Below are positions 40,006 to 48,796 of a stretch of 64,000 nucleotides of DNA, piece by piece. Origin of the DNA: Methanomassiliicoccaceae archaeon DOK (GTDB taxonomy: Archaea; Thermoplasmatota; Thermoplasmata; Methanomassiliicoccales; Methanomethylophilaceae). The notes beneath the pieces are model-generated. The model worked only from the letters and a program-made list of their open reading frames with translations. It searched no databases and had not been told where the DNA came from. The position numbers and the translations under genes were made by a program. The stretch covers positions 186,001-250,000 of the forward strand of contig CP047880.1 of the NCBI GenBank assembly GCA_009911715.1, in the 5' to 3' direction. Positions within the stretch are counted from its first letter, which is position 1. Each line of letters begins with the position of its first letter.

Positions 40006-40340
40006 TGGGAGCGCTCATGGATTTGTGGAACGCGTTCTGGACCGGTCTCGGCGACTTCGGGCAGTACTGCCTGGCCAACCTGGACCTCGTCGCATTCCTG
40101 ATACTGGCAGCAATCGCTGTCCTCGGAGCACTCTTCGTCGTCTCCGAGAAAGAGGTCGTTCACAGTGCGTTCTATCTCGCGCTCGTCTTCCTCTGTGTCG
40201 GGTTCGTGTACTTCTTCCTTGAAGCCGAATTCATTGGTGTGGTGCAGATCCTCGTCTACGTTGGAGCCATCACCATCCTGTTCGCGTTCAGCATCATGTT
40301 GACTAGGAGATACATCATGAAGAAGGAGGGTGAAGAATGA
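40005..40340 (+). CDS. fpoJ: Fpo subunit FpoJ, N-terminal half (NuoJ)
   Basis: The 111-residue membrane protein matches the first three helices of NuoJ: DLVAFLILAAIAVLGALFVV, AFYLALVFLCVGFVYFFLEAEFIGVVQILVYVGAITILFAF and the following basic tail. In many bacteria NuoJ is one chain of about 165 residues or more; here the gene is split, as in Methanosarcina fpo operons. It overlaps fpoI by 1 base and the second J gene by 4 bases. Confidence 0.9.
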   Translation: MGALMDLWNAFWTGLGDFGQYCLANLDLVAFLILAAIAVLGALFVVSEKEVVHSAFYLALVFLCVGFVYFFLEAEFIGVVQILVYVGAITILFAFSIMLTRRYIMKKEGEE

Positions 40341-40651
40341 CCGCAAAGAAGGTCGCGATTGGAGCGACAGTCTCCGTTATCCTCCTGGCCGTCCTCGTCG
40401 TCGGTATCGTCACCGTCGACTGGAACGATTACACCAGCAGCGATGTCCCGGAGTCCATCCCCGACATCGATCCCGACGGTCCCGACTCCATCTACGATGA
40501 GAACGGCGACCTCAGGGAGGACAGCCTTGCCTACACCGTCTTCGAGAAGTACGGTCTCGTACTGATCCCCCTGGCGCTGCTAATGTTCGGTGCCATGATC
40601 GGCGGTGTCTGCATATCTAGAGAGGAGGTTGAAGGCGATGATTCCGATTGA
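40337..40651 (+). CDS. Fpo subunit FpoJ, C-terminal half
   Basis: The 104-residue protein has two membrane helices (AIGATVSVILLAVLVVGIVTV and YGLVLIPLALLMFGAMIGGVCI). They are separated by a very acidic extracytoplasmic loop rich in D, P and S (about residues 28-65). Position and topology identify it as the second half of a split NuoJ; direct sequence similarity is weak. It overlaps the first half by 4 bases and fpoK by 14 bases. Confidence 0.78.
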   Translation: MTAKKVAIGATVSVILLAVLVVGIVTVDWNDYTSSDVPESIPDIDPDGPDSIYDENGDLREDSLAYTVFEKYGLVLIPLALLMFGAMIGGVCISREEVEGDDSD

Positions 40652-40946
40652 GTACTTCCTCATCCTCGGTGCCATCCTGTTCGTGATCGGCGCCTACGGA
40701 GTCGTAACCAAGAGCAACGCTATCGTCGTGCTCATGTGCATCGAGCTCATGCTCAACGCAGCCAACATCAACTTCGTCGCATTCGGCGCCTTCAACGCCG
40801 ACGTGATCGGTCAGGCTTTCGTCGTCATGACCATCTCCGTCGCAGCAGCTGAAGTCGCTGTCGGAATAGCCATACTGCTCAACGCGTACAAGATGAGGAA
40901 GACAAGCGACCTCGACGACGCTGAGCTCACATCGATGAGGTGGTAA
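40638..40946 (+). CDS. fpoK: Fpo subunit FpoK (NuoK)
   Basis: The 102-residue protein has the three helices of NuoK with the conserved glutamates in VVLMCIELMLNAANINFVAF and SVAAAEVAVGIAILL. These residues are part of the ion-translocation path. The start at 40638 (MIPIEYFLILGAILF) agrees with family alignments, although the frame is open to 40605. It ends in TAA and overlaps the preceding gene by 14 bases. Confidence 0.94.
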   Translation: MIPIEYFLILGAILFVIGAYGVVTKSNAIVVLMCIELMLNAANINFVAFGAFNADVIGQAFVVMTISVAAAEVAVGIAILLNAYKMRKTSDLDDAELTSMRW

Positions 40947-40948
40947 GG

Positions 40949-42985
40949 ATGTTCATAGAATACACATATCTGGTGCCCCTCATCCCGATGCTCTGTTTCC
41001 TGATCATCGGCCTCGCCGGCAGGAAAACGCCCCAGAAAGGCGGATACATCGCAATAGCGGGAGCACTCATCTCGTTCATCATCGCCGCGCTGATCTCCTA
41101 CGAGTACCTCACCGGCGACCAGTACCCCAACCCCGTGACCCAGTCCATCGAGTGGTTCTCGATCGGCGACATCACGATGCACCTCGGATACTACGTGGAC
41201 GGCCTCACCTGCATGATGATGCTGTTCTCCTCGTTCATCTCCACCCTGATCTTCGTGTACTCCATCGGATATATGGGAGAGGAGGGACCCAGGAGGACGA
41301 GGTACTACGCCGAGGTCTCCCTGTTCCTGACCGGAATGCTCGGACTGATCGTCTCCAGCAACTTCCTGGAGATGTTCATCTTCTGGGAGGTCATGGGACT
41401 GTGCTCCTACCTGCTGATCGGATTCTGGTCCTTCAGGCACAACGATGGAGACGCTGCCTCCGCCAACGCGGCATCCGCAGCCAAGAAGGCCTTCCTGGTC
41501 ACCCGTCTCGGAGACGTGTGCCTGATGGCCGGTCTGTTCATCCTGCTGGGCGAGTTCCAGAGCCTCGATTACACCACAATGTTCGACACCGCCAACATCG
41601 CGGCTGCCGACCCCAACATGCTGACACTCGGTATGCTCCTCGTCTTCGGTGGAGTCATCGGTAAGAGCGCTCAGTTCCCCCTGCACGACTGGCTGCCCGA
41701 TGCGATGGCCGGTCCCACAACCGTCTCCTCTCTGATCCACGCCGCGACAATGGTCAAGGCCGGAGTCTACCTGGTCGCCAGGGGATACCCTCTGTTCGTC
41801 CAGAACCCCGAGGTCATGCTCTTCGTCGGTATCATCGGAGGAGTCACCGCAATCTTCGCCGCCACAATGGCGCTCAACAACATGAACATCAAGAAGGTCC
41901 TCGCGTTCTCCACCGTTTCCCAGCTGGGATACATGGTCCTCGCTCTGGGAGCCGGAGGTTACCTCATCGCTCTCGGACTCGACATGGGCGGAGCCGAGGG
42001 CACCGCGCTGATCACAGCCGGTGTCGCCGGATTCACCGCAGGATGCTTCCACATGATGAACCACGCCTTCTTCAAGGCCCTGCTGTTCATGTGCTCCGGA
42101 TCTGTCATCCACGCCGTGGGCACAGAGGACATGAGGGAGATGGGAGGCCTCCACAAGCACATGAAGATCACATCGATCACGATGCTCCTCGGTTCCCTGT
42201 CCATCGCCGGATTCCCCTTCTTCAGCGGATTCTGGTCCAAGGACCTGGTCCTGGAGATCGCGATGGAGGCCGGACACGACGGAACCGTCTGGTTCACCGT
42301 CCTGTGGGTCCTCGGTGTCATCACCGCCTTCATGACCGCGTTCTACATGTTCCGCATGTGGTTCATGACCTTCATGGGAGAGGAGGGCCACGCCACGCAG
42401 CACTGCCACGGCGAGTCCCCCAAGACCATGACCGTGCCCCTGATGATCCTGTCCGTGTTCGCCGTCCTGAGCGGATTCCTCATCATGTTCGGACTCGACG
42501 GAGTCGTGTCCTTCAACGTCACCGATGCGGGATTCGTCGTTGGAGGTGCCCACGCGGAGGGATTCCACTACTTCACGGAGCTGTTCACCAACCCCTACAC
42601 CTACCTGACCATCGTGCTCGCACTGCTCGGTATCGGAATCGCCTACCTCATGTACGCGAAGAAGACCGTGGACCCCGGAAAGTTCAACAAGAATGGACAG
42701 TCCTGGATCTACAAGCTCTTCGCCAACAGGTGGTACTTCCCCGAGTTCTACAACCAGGTCTCCTGGAAGCTCGGATACGGTGTCGCACGCGGCGTCAACT
42801 ACGTCGACAGGCAGGTCATCGACGGAACCGTCAACGGTCTCTCCGGAGCCGTCGTCGGAGGAGGAGACTCCCTCAGCAAGATGCAGACCGGTCACGTCCA
42901 GGACTACTCCTCGGTCGTGCTCCTCGGTGTCGCAGTCCTGTCTGTGTTCCTGATCGTCATCGCCGTAATCATGGGAGGTATGTGA
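40949..42985 (+). CDS. fpoL: Fpo subunit FpoL (NuoL)
   Basis: The 678-residue antiporter-like subunit is one of the three ion-pumping modules. Core motifs include NFLEMFIFWEVMGLCSYLLIGFW, KSAQFPLHDWLPDAMAGPTTVSSLIHAATMVKAG and HMMNHAFFKALLFMCSGSVIHA, with conserved lysines and glutamate in membrane helices. The C-terminal region (about 560-678) corresponds to the lateral helix that links the pump modules. ATG 40949 follows TAAGG; a GTG at 40940 is in frame. FpoM follows after 1 base. Confidence 0.95.
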   Translation: MFIEYTYLVPLIPMLCFLIIGLAGRKTPQKGGYIAIAGALISFIIAALISYEYLTGDQYPNPVTQSIEWFSIGDITMHLGYYVDGLTCMMMLFSSFISTLIFVYSIGYMGEEGPRRTRYYAEVSLFLTGMLGLIVSSNFLEMFIFWEVMGLCSYLLIGFWSFRHNDGDAASANAASAAKKAFLVTRLGDVCLMAGLFILLGEFQSLDYTTMFDTANIAAADPNMLTLGMLLVFGGVIGKSAQFPLHDWLPDAMAGPTTVSSLIHAATMVKAGVYLVARGYPLFVQNPEVMLFVGIIGGVTAIFAATMALNNMNIKKVLAFSTVSQLGYMVLALGAGGYLIALGLDMGGAEGTALITAGVAGFTAGCFHMMNHAFFKALLFMCSGSVIHAVGTEDMREMGGLHKHMKITSITMLLGSLSIAGFPFFSGFWSKDLVLEIAMEAGHDGTVWFTVLWVLGVITAFMTAFYMFRMWFMTFMGEEGHATQHCHGESPKTMTVPLMILSVFAVLSGFLIMFGLDGVVSFNVTDAGFVVGGAHAEGFHYFTELFTNPYTYLTIVLALLGIGIAYLMYAKKTVDPGKFNKNGQSWIYKLFANRWYFPEFYNQVSWKLGYGVARGVNYVDRQVIDGTVNGLSGAVVGGGDSLSKMQTGHVQDYSSVVLLGVAVLSVFLIVIAVIMGGM

Positions 42986-42986
42986 G

Positions 42987-44492
42987 ATGGATATACCGAT
43001 ACTTTCCCTGCTCATCCTGATTCCCCTGATCGGAGCCATCGCGACTCTGTTCATGGGCGGTGAGAGGCAGAAATACGCGAAGTACGTGGCCGGAGTGTTC
43101 TCCGCCATCACGCTGATCCTCTCGCTCTACATCATGTTCGCAACGGACATGGGAGAGCTGTCCGAGTCCTACGCTTGGATCGACACGAGCTACATCGTGA
43201 TCAACTTCGCACTCGAAGTCGACGGTCTCAGCATCCTGATGGTCTTCCTGACCGCTCTGCTGACTCTGCTGGTGGTCGTCTTCTCCGCAGAGGAGAAGGA
43301 CAGGCCCAACTACTTCCACACCCTGGTCATGGCAATGGAAGTCGGACTCATGGGAGTCTACCTGGCGGCGGACTACTTCCTGTTCTACGTCATGTGGGAG
43401 ATCACCCTGATCCCGATGTACTTCATGATCTCGTGGTACGGAGGTCCCAGGAGGCACTATGCCGCCATCAAGTTCCTGATCTACACGCACGTCGCGTCTC
43501 TGGTCATGCTGATCGGTATCTTCGCCATGGGATTCGAAGCCGGAACCATGAACGGAGGAGTCGTGGACTTCTCCTTCGACACAATCAACAGTCTGATGCC
43601 GCAGACCTCCGAGGCCTTCCAGGCGATCGTCTTCGCCCTGATGTTCTTCGGATTCATGGTCAAGATGCCTTCAGTTCCCTTCCACACATGGCTGCCCGAC
43701 GCACACGTCGAGGCACCCACAGGAGGTTCCGTCCTTCTGGCCGGTGTCATGCTTAAGATGGGATCCTACGGTATCATCCGCGTCTGCCTCGAGGCCTTCC
43801 CTCTGGGAGCCGAGTACTGGCAGTGGCTGATCATCGCGATCGGACTGATCTCCATGGTCTACGGAGCCTACGCCTGTATCGCGCAGACCGATCTCAAGAA
43901 GATGGTGGCGTTCTCGTCCATCAGCCACATGGGAATGGTCATGCTCGGTATCGGATGCCTCTCCGACATCGGAATCACGTTCGCCATCTTCCAGATGTTC
44001 GCTCACGGACTGATCAGTGCAATGCTGTTCATGGTGTGCGGATTCACCGGACACGCTGTCGGAACCAGAGAGATGCCCCTCCTCGGCGGTCTCGCCGGAA
44101 GGATGCCCATGTACGCGACATTCATGATGATCGCATTCATGGCCTCTCTCGGACTGCCCGGTCTCGTCGGATTCTGGGGAGAGTTCCCTCTCGTCTACGG
44201 ATTCTACGAGTTCATCCAGGCCAACGACATGCTCTGGCTCATCCTGTTCTGCCTGCTGACGCTCATGCTGACCGCAGGTTACTACATCTGGGCCATGCAG
44301 AGGACCCTGTTCGGACCCGAGACCACCAAGATCGACCTCGAGCACGTCCACGATGTCAGCAAGTGCGAGGCTGTCGCCCTTGCCGTCCTCGTCGTCCTCG
44401 TCGCCCTCTATGGAGTCTGGCCCGACGCCGCCCTCTTGTTCATCGACCCCTACGTCGATGGACTCGTGGCTTCCCTTGCGGAGGTGATCTGA
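42987..44492 (+). CDS. fpoM: Fpo subunit FpoM (NuoM)
   Basis: The 501-residue antiporter-like subunit has about 14 membrane helices. Family motifs are ADYFLFYVMWEITLIPMYFMISWYGG, PSVPFHTWLPDAHVEAPTGGSVLLAGVMLKMGSYG, and KKMVAFSSISHMGMVMLGI, which carry the key glutamate and lysines of the proton path. Its stop codon overlaps the fpoN ATG by 1 base. Length and motifs are normal. Confidence 0.95.
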   Translation: MDIPILSLLILIPLIGAIATLFMGGERQKYAKYVAGVFSAITLILSLYIMFATDMGELSESYAWIDTSYIVINFALEVDGLSILMVFLTALLTLLVVVFSAEEKDRPNYFHTLVMAMEVGLMGVYLAADYFLFYVMWEITLIPMYFMISWYGGPRRHYAAIKFLIYTHVASLVMLIGIFAMGFEAGTMNGGVVDFSFDTINSLMPQTSEAFQAIVFALMFFGFMVKMPSVPFHTWLPDAHVEAPTGGSVLLAGVMLKMGSYGIIRVCLEAFPLGAEYWQWLIIAIGLISMVYGAYACIAQTDLKKMVAFSSISHMGMVMLGIGCLSDIGITFAIFQMFAHGLISAMLFMVCGFTGHAVGTREMPLLGGLAGRMPMYATFMMIAFMASLGLPGLVGFWGEFPLVYGFYEFIQANDMLWLILFCLLTLMLTAGYYIWAMQRTLFGPETTKIDLEHVHDVSKCEAVALAVLVVLVALYGVWPDAALLFIDPYVDGLVASLAEVI

Positions 44493-45976
44493 TGGTTGAC
44501 ATAACCGGAATCTTCGGAGATTACGCGGCCTTCGCGCCCATAATCATCCTGGCAATCAGCGCCCTGCTGCTTCCCGCAGTGCAGTTCATCGGAAAGAGGC
44601 GCACAGCTACCTGGGCCTTCGCCCTGGTGCTGACCGTCATCTCGATGATCGTCAACGGAATCATGCTCACCGACAACTTCGTCGGTGACGCCATGGGCCT
44701 GTACGAGTACAACGCGTACACAGGTCTGATGATCCTGCTGTTCCAGATCGTCCTGTTCCTGGCCGTGCTGGTCTCCAACGCCAGCACCGAGACGACCAGG
44801 ATCCACGTCGGAGCCTACTACGCTCTGCTGACCGGAGCGACCATCGGTATGATGTTCGTTGCCGGATCCTCCGACCTGCTGACCATCTTCGTGGGAGTCG
44901 AGCTCACAAGTATCTCGTCCTACGCCCTGGTCACCATGAAGAGGAAGGATGGAAGGGCTGCCGAGGCCGGTGTGAAGTACGTGATCATCGGAGGAATGTC
45001 CACTGCTCTGACCATCTACGGTATTTCCATGCTGTATGGTCTGACCGGAACCACCGACATCTCCGCCATCGCCGAGACCACCCAGCTGACCGGAATGAAC
45101 TGGATGTTCGCAATCGCGCTCATCTGTATGATCGCCGGTTACGGATTCAAGATCGCAGCGGTGCCCTTCCACATGTGGGCACCCGATGTGTACGAGGGAG
45201 CCGCCTCCCCCATCTCCATGTTCCTGGCAACTGGATCGAAGAAGATGGGTCTGGGCGTCTTCTTCCAGATCTTCCTGGTGATGTTCGTCGCAGGCAGCGC
45301 AACTGCCCAGATCGCCGGTGAGGAGGTCCAGTACCTCTTCGCCATCATCGCCGCGTTCACCATGACCGTCGGTAACATCGTGGCGATCGCCCAGAACAAC
45401 ATCAAGAGGATGCTGGCCTACTCGTCCATCGCTCAGGCAGGATACATCCTGATCGTCATGGCCGTCATGTCCGAGTACGCACTCAGCGCCGGTCTGTTCC
45501 ACATGTTCACCCACGTGTTCATGAAGGGCGGAGCGTTCCTCATCGTCGGTGCACTCATCTGCGCCGGAATCGGTGAGAAGATCTCCGACTACAAGGGACT
45601 GGCAAAGAGGGCCCCGTTCATGGCAGCCGCGATGATGCTGTTCCTGTTCTCGCTGGCCGGAATCCCGCCTCTGGCAGGATTTACCTCGAAGTTCTTCCTG
45701 TTCTCCTCCGCCATCGGCGGTGTGGACGGAGTGACTTCCCAGTGGGTCTGGCTGGCCTTCATCGCCATCCTCAACTCGGCCATCTCGCTGTACTACTACG
45801 CGAGGGTCGTCAAGGCGATGTACATCGAGAAGGGACCCAGCACCGAGAAGATCAAGGTGCCCAAGATCTTCACTGTCGCCATCGCGATCTGTGTGATCTT
45901 CGTCATCGTTCTGGGAGTCTACCCCCAGCTGATCTTCGACTTCTGCGAGACGGCTGCGGCCGCCCTGCTGGGCTGA
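44492..45976 (+). CDS. fpoN: Fpo subunit FpoN (NuoN)
   Basis: The 494-residue antiporter-like subunit completes the pump modules. It shows LLTIFVGVELTSISSYALVTMKR, KIAAVPFHMWAPDVYEGAASPISMFLATGSKKMG and IKRMLAYSSIAQAGYILI. The start at 44492 (MVDITGIFGDYAAFAPII) is chosen by the 1-base overlap with fpoM and the GGAGGTGA before it; the frame runs open upstream through fpoM. It is the last gene of the operon. No fpoO or fpoF follows. Confidence 0.95.
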   Translation: MVDITGIFGDYAAFAPIIILAISALLLPAVQFIGKRRTATWAFALVLTVISMIVNGIMLTDNFVGDAMGLYEYNAYTGLMILLFQIVLFLAVLVSNASTETTRIHVGAYYALLTGATIGMMFVAGSSDLLTIFVGVELTSISSYALVTMKRKDGRAAEAGVKYVIIGGMSTALTIYGISMLYGLTGTTDISAIAETTQLTGMNWMFAIALICMIAGYGFKIAAVPFHMWAPDVYEGAASPISMFLATGSKKMGLGVFFQIFLVMFVAGSATAQIAGEEVQYLFAIIAAFTMTVGNIVAIAQNNIKRMLAYSSIAQAGYILIVMAVMSEYALSAGLFHMFTHVFMKGGAFLIVGALICAGIGEKISDYKGLAKRAPFMAAAMMLFLFSLAGIPPLAGFTSKFFLFSSAIGGVDGVTSQWVWLAFIAILNSAISLYYYARVVKAMYIEKGPSTEKIKVPKIFTVAIAICVIFVIVLGVYPQLIFDFCETAAAALLG

Positions 45977-46091
45977 GAACGATCCAACAAACCTCTTCCC
46001 GAAACCTCTTCCCAAACGCTTTCCTTCTCTTCTTCGGATGTGCCAGCGGGCCCATGATATGTTTTAAGTACCGAATGATTATGACAAACCG

Positions 46092-47057
46092 ATGTCTGAG
46101 CCGTGGCACTCCTGTATAGACGGGGAACTCGAGAAAGTCGAGGAAATCATGATGAGAGACCTCGAGTCCGAGAATCCCGAACTCACCGAGATGTGTCAGT
46201 ACGTCGTAGCGTCGGGAGGCAAGCGCCTCAGGCCTGCGCTCTGCATACTCAGCTACGGTGCCGTTGGCGGCGAGGACATGATCACGCCGATCAAGGTCGG
46301 TGCCGCTTTCGAGATTATCCACAGTGCCACTCTCATCCACGACGACATAAACGACCAGGGTGAGATCAGGCGCGGCAGGAAGACCCTGCACAAGGAGTAC
46401 ACCATAAGCAAGGCGATTATCGCCGGCGACTACATGTTCGCCATGGGTTTCCGTCTTCTCGCCGCAGAGGCACCTCAGATCGTCTACTACATCGTGGATG
46501 CCTCAGCTGCCATGGGTGCGGGCGAGTTCGTCCAGAAGGACTTCGAGCATGCATCCAAGGTCAAGGAGGAGGACTACATCACCATCATCACCGGCAAGAC
46601 CGCCAAGCTGTTCGAGGCGGCATCCAAGTCCGGTGTCGCCGTCGCCAACGCGGACAGCTCCATGCTGGAGGCCCTTGGGGACTTCTCGTTCAACATAGGT
46701 CTTGCTTTCCAGATAGTGGATGACACCCTCGATGTAACAGGGGATCCGCACAGCACAGGCAAGGCGGTGGGGACTGACCTCATCGAGGGAAAACCCACAC
46801 TCCCTGTGATCTACGCGATGCAGGACAAGGTGCACGGTCCGAGGCTCGTCGAGCTCTTCGAGAAGGTCGACGTCACCATGGACGACGTCAGGGAGGCCCT
46901 GGAGCTCATACGTGCGACCGATTCGGTGAAGAGGTGTCTTGCCAGAGCTGAGGAGTATGTCGACCAGGCCATCAGATGTCTCGACCCGGTCCCTGACTCG
47001 ATCTACAAGAACTCCCTTCTCAGTCTCGCCCACTACATAGTGAGCAGGGACAGGTGA
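46092..47057 (+). CDS. idsA: Prenyl diphosphate synthase (geranylgeranyl type)
   Basis: The 321-residue trans-prenyltransferase condenses isopentenyl diphosphate units. The first aspartate-rich motif is LIHDDINDQGEIRRG and the second is FQIVDDTLDVTG. GGKRLRPALCIL near residue 40 binds substrate. Chain length cannot be read with certainty; GGPP for lipids or a longer tail for a methanophenazine-type carrier are both possible. A TATA box TTTTAAGTA (46062-46070) lies about 27 bases before the ATG, so the transcript is separate from fpo and probably leaderless. The geranylgeranyl reductase gene follows after 4 bases. Confidence 0.93.
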   Translation: MSEPWHSCIDGELEKVEEIMMRDLESENPELTEMCQYVVASGGKRLRPALCILSYGAVGGEDMITPIKVGAAFEIIHSATLIHDDINDQGEIRRGRKTLHKEYTISKAIIAGDYMFAMGFRLLAAEAPQIVYYIVDASAAMGAGEFVQKDFEHASKVKEEDYITIITGKTAKLFEAASKSGVAVANADSSMLEALGDFSFNIGLAFQIVDDTLDVTGDPHSTGKAVGTDLIEGKPTLPVIYAMQDKVHGPRLVELFEKVDVTMDDVREALELIRATDSVKRCLARAEEYVDQAIRCLDPVPDSIYKNSLLSLAHYIVSRDR

Positions 47058-47061
47058 TTCC

Positions 47062-48153
47062 ATGGACAGAACAGACGTAGACGTCCTGGTGGTAGGCTCC
47101 GGACCCGCCGGAAGCACCACAGCCAGATATGCCGCCATGGGCGGAGCGAGCGTGATGTTCATAGAGAGGCGTCCGGAAGTGGGCGTCCCTGTCAGATGCG
47201 GTGAGTTCATGCCGTCCATCGAGGAGATCAAGGGCATGTTCCCGAACTACGTGGATGAGGACTCCCTCTTCGACATCCCCCAGGAACTCCGCTGTCTGGA
47301 GACCCACGGCATAAAGCTCGTCGATCCCAAGGGCAAGATCACGCTCCTGGACCATGAGGGCTACACCACGGACAGGGACCGTTTCGACCAGTATCTGGCG
47401 AAGATCGCCGTGGAGGAGGGGGCCATCCTGGAGAGGAACTGCCTGTTCAAGGGGATCGAGAACGGTGTCGCCAAGACCAGCCAGGGAGACGTCAGGTACA
47501 AGGTGATTGTCGGTGCCGACGGTCCTGGGTCCCGTGTGGCCAGGAGTCTGGGGCTTCCCAGGAACCAGAACCCGTATCCCGCGGTCACCGCACAGGTCAA
47601 GGGGGATTTCGAGCCCTACCTCTACATGTTCTTCGGAGACGTCGCACCCGGAGCGTACAGCTGGATCATACCCAAGGACGGGCGCGCCAACATCGGTGTG
47701 GGGTTCTCCCCCAAGTTCTCCAACGGCAGCCTGTCCGAGTACTTCGACAGGTTTGCGGAGAAGCGCGGATTCAAGGTTGACATGAAGCTGGAGGGCAAGT
47801 ATGTCCCCAGCGAGGGTCCCATAGCCAGGACGGTGTCCGGCAACGGGATGGTCGTCGGAGATGCAGCCGGACAGGTCATCTCTGTCAACGGAGGCGGGAT
47901 ACCGCTCGCGATGATCGCCGGGCGCATCTGCGGAAAGGTGGCGGCATCCAACATAGGATCCGGGAGCCCTCTGGCTGATTACGAGACGCAGTGGAGACAT
48001 GTGCTGGAGAAGCCTCTGAAGACCGCGGCGTTCAACAAGAAGCTCGCCGACACGTTCGCCTTCAGGTCCGAGAAGAGCACGGTCATGTGCATGAACATCC
48101 TCGGTCAGAGGAGGATGGGCAACCTCATACGCTGCAAGCGCATCTTCCCGTGA
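47062..48153 (+). CDS. Geranylgeranyl reductase family protein
   Basis: The 363-residue flavoenzyme saturates isoprenoid double bonds, as in digeranylgeranylglycerophospholipid reductase. It has the FAD motif VLVVGSGPAGSTTARYAA, the family PVRCGEF loop at about residue 43, VIVGADGPGSRVAR and MVVGDAAGQVISVNGGGI. Being directly behind a prenyl diphosphate synthase and near fpo, it could act on ether lipids or on the side chain of a membrane electron carrier. The 103 bases between it and nob1 show nothing notable. Confidence 0.93.
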   Translation: MDRTDVDVLVVGSGPAGSTTARYAAMGGASVMFIERRPEVGVPVRCGEFMPSIEEIKGMFPNYVDEDSLFDIPQELRCLETHGIKLVDPKGKITLLDHEGYTTDRDRFDQYLAKIAVEEGAILERNCLFKGIENGVAKTSQGDVRYKVIVGADGPGSRVARSLGLPRNQNPYPAVTAQVKGDFEPYLYMFFGDVAPGAYSWIIPKDGRANIGVGFSPKFSNGSLSEYFDRFAEKRGFKVDMKLEGKYVPSEGPIARTVSGNGMVVGDAAGQVISVNGGGIPLAMIAGRICGKVAASNIGSGSPLADYETQWRHVLEKPLKTAAFNKKLADTFAFRSEKSTVMCMNILGQRRMGNLIRCKRIFP

Positions 48154-48256
48154 TGAAGTCCGCGATAGCTGTCTGTGATGCGAGGATGCCGTCGTCATTT
48201 CAGAAGCAGTCGACAGCGGATGTGCGATTGCATTTTGCAACAGTGTTGTCAGGATG

Positions 48257-48715
48257 TCATTTGCGCCTGCATGCCCTCATCTGCGAGCCACAGATGGGGC
48301 ATTCGGCCATCTTCTCCTTGTACCACTTCTTGCAGCCGATGCACTGATAGTTCCACTTGACCACTTTCTGTATACCATTCATGCCGACTGGTCTGAAGCC
48401 TATGCCCATGATGCGCGCTACGTTCTGGATCGAGTAGTCGTCCGACCATATCGTCCCATCGACGTCGAGGGCGAGCGCCAGCACCGTCATATCGACAGGG
48501 GAGAGTCTTCCGAGGTCGCCGCTCTTCCTGGCAGCCTCCTCGACCCTGACCAGGGACTCCTTGGAGCAGTCGGAGACGCGCACCATGTCTCCCCAGAGCG
48601 CCAGGCGGGGGTCCTCGTACTTCTCGAGCTCCCTGATGACTCCTGGCGGGCAGACATGCTCCTCATCTGGGAGGGCGTCCATGGAGAAGAATGCGGAGCT
48701 GTCGAGGACCAACAT
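48257..48715 (-). CDS. nob1: Ribosome maturation endonuclease Nob1
   Basis: The 152-residue protein combines a PIN nuclease domain (MLVLDSSAFFSM with the first acidic residue, later SPVDMTVLALALD and IWSDDYSIQN) with a C-terminal zinc ribbon (CIGCKKWYKEKMAECPICG). This is the archaeal Nob1 layout; the enzyme trims the 3' end of 16S rRNA precursors. The start at 48715 agrees with the PIN domain start; the frame continues upstream without homology. It is divergent from the MFS gene. Confidence 0.93.
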   Translation of the reverse strand: MLVLDSSAFFSMDALPDEEHVCPPGVIRELEKYEDPRLALWGDMVRVSDCSKESLVRVEEAARKSGDLGRLSPVDMTVLALALDVDGTIWSDDYSIQNVARIMGIGFRPVGMNGIQKVVKWNYQCIGCKKWYKEKMAECPICGSQMRACRRK

Positions 48716-48796
48716 GGGAGGTGGATGACGGTACACTTTGATAACCGATGCGGAGGAATCCGATAGGTATTTCACGGATGGTTGCTTCGACCAACC

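Noticed and set aside
40811-43111. Long minus-strand open frame (766 codons) opposite fpoL and fpoM
   Set aside because: Composition is dominated by D, E, H, G and Q, typical of the antisense of membrane-protein genes, and the plus strand encodes well-known subunits.
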